A DNA stretch of 6,938 nt from Chitinophaga pinensis (GTDB lineage Bacteria > Bacteroidota > Bacteroidia > UKL13-3), in the NCBI GenBank assembly GCA_945875195.1, contig CAMCJW010000158.1:1-6938 (forward strand), given 5' to 3'. Every line of letters starts with the position of its first letter. The first letter of the stretch is position 1. Shown one piece after another: positions 6,284 through 6,938 of this stretch. The notes under the pieces were generated by a model. The model had not been told where the DNA came from. It saw only the letters and a program-made list of their open reading frames with translations, and searched no databases. Position numbers and translations under genes: made by a program.

Positions 6284-6938
6284 TTGCAACAACACGTATT
6301 TACCATAGCAAAAGTTTGTCAGCACTATGGCATTGAAAATGCAGTTATTTGTCCTGGCAGTAGATCTGCACCCCTTGTATTTGCATTTACAAGTATCACT
6401 GGCATGAAGTGTTATTCTGTAATAGATGAACGCAGTGCTGCTTTTATGGCTTTGGGAATGGCGCAACAATTACAAAAACCAGTTGTGCTCATTTGTACAT
6501 CTGGTACAGCTTGCCTCAATTTTTTTCCTGCTGTAGCTGAAGCCTTTTATCAAAAAATACCTTTGCTCATTTTAACTGCAGATAGGCCGCCAGAAATGCT
6601 TAACCAGCAAGATGGGCAAATGATTATGCAAAAAGGTGTATTTGGTAAACATGTTTTAGGCAGTTATGAGTTATTAAGTTACCAAGAAGAAAACCTTGAT
6701 TTTAAATTAACGGAAAAGATTGTATTAAATGCGATAGAAGAATCTGTGAAAAAATCTGGTTTTGGGCCCGTTCATATTAATGTTCCCTTAAGCGAACCAT
6801 TATACAATTTACCAGAAATCCCTTCCTTTCCAGAATTACATTTTCGCCTTGAAAAAAAGATATCAACTATAACAGAGCTGCCCTTGTTGAACGATTTTTC
6901 TGATGCTTGGAAAGTAAGTAAAAAGAAATTGATATTGG
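6284..6938 (+). CDS. menD: MenD, SEPHCHC synthase of menaquinone synthesis, 3'-truncated
   Basis: MenD (EC 2.2.1.9) is a cytoplasmic thiamine-diphosphate enzyme that joins isochorismate and 2-oxoglutarate to give 2-succinyl-5-enolpyruvyl-6-hydroxy-3-cyclohexene-1-carboxylate in menaquinone synthesis. The window shows about 218 of the usual 550-580 residues: the N-terminal pyrimidine-binding domain and the start of the central one. Signatures are ICPGSRSAPL (22-31), DERSAAFMALG with the ThDP-activating glutamate E49, TSGTACLNFFPAVAEA (72-87), LTADRPPE (97-104), and GPVHINVPLSEPLY closing the domain. The frame is open back to 6209 but contains no ATG before codon 41, which lies beyond the PGSRSAP motif. 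TTG at 6284 gives an N terminus of the right length (16 residues to the GI before the first strand). ATT at 6260 and ATA at 6275 are less usual options. The gene starts 62 bases after the DUF5686 gene and could be read with it or from its own promoter. Confidence 0.93.
   Translation, partial: MQQHVFTIAKVCQHYGIENAVICPGSRSAPLVFAFTSITGMKCYSVIDERSAAFMALGMAQQLQKPVVLICTSGTACLNFFPAVAEAFYQKIPLLILTADRPPEMLNQQDGQMIMQKGVFGKHVLGSYELLSYQEENLDFKLTEKIVLNAIEESVKKSGFGPVHINVPLSEPLYNLPEIPSFPELHFRLEKKISTITELPLLNDFSDAWKVSKKKLIL

Noticed and set aside
5430..6469. Minus-strand open frames opposite the DUF5686 barrel and menD
   Set aside because: They have no recognisable content and lie antisense to confidently identified coding sequence.

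Overview
The window looks like a chromosomal segment of an AT-rich member of the Bacteroidota. The grounds are: a large SusC-like-headed DUF5686 outer-membrane protein; an exported cyclophilin of a type common in that phylum; start sites without Shine-Dalgarno sequences; menaquinone biosynthesis (menD) beside a tryptophan-to-3-hydroxyanthranilate gene pair; and intergenic repeats of kinds I remember from Bacteroidota genomes. No finer taxonomic placement is supported. All five genes lie on the + strand, and I see no rRNA, tRNA, CRISPR array, transposase or phage gene.

Layout. Positions 2-1123 hold kynureninase (kynU), cut at its 5' end by the window edge. Positions 1124-1460 are a 337-base non-coding gap packed with three kinds of repeat: a TTAGTC/TTGGT-type degenerate tandem, a long inverted repeat with perfect 15-base cores, and a short 9-base-pair hairpin. 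Positions 1461-2795 are kynurenine 3-monooxygenase (kmo). After 37 bases comes an exported cyclophilin-type peptidylprolyl isomerase (2833-3717). Its stop codon overlaps the GTG start of a DUF5686/carboxypeptidase-regulatory-like outer-membrane beta-barrel protein (3714-6221). After a 62-base spacer, menD begins without an ATG (best start TTG at 6284) and runs off the window.

How the genes relate. Kmo hydroxylates L-kynurenine to 3-hydroxykynurenine and KynU cleaves that to 3-hydroxyanthranilate plus alanine. These are consecutive steps of tryptophan breakdown and of the tryptophan-based (aerobic) route to quinolinate and NAD. The cyclophilin and the DUF5686 protein form a tight, translationally coupled pair; a periplasmic folding helper made together with an outer-membrane barrel is an attractive but unproven reading. 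MenD commits chorismate-derived isochorismate to menaquinone and is probably the start of the next unit.

Overall these are mostly ordinary housekeeping and envelope genes. I do not see a convincing undescribed system. The points most worth a second look are the coupled PPIase-DUF5686 pair, the large insert in the cyclophilin, the repeat-filled kynU-kmo gap and the non-ATG start of menD.
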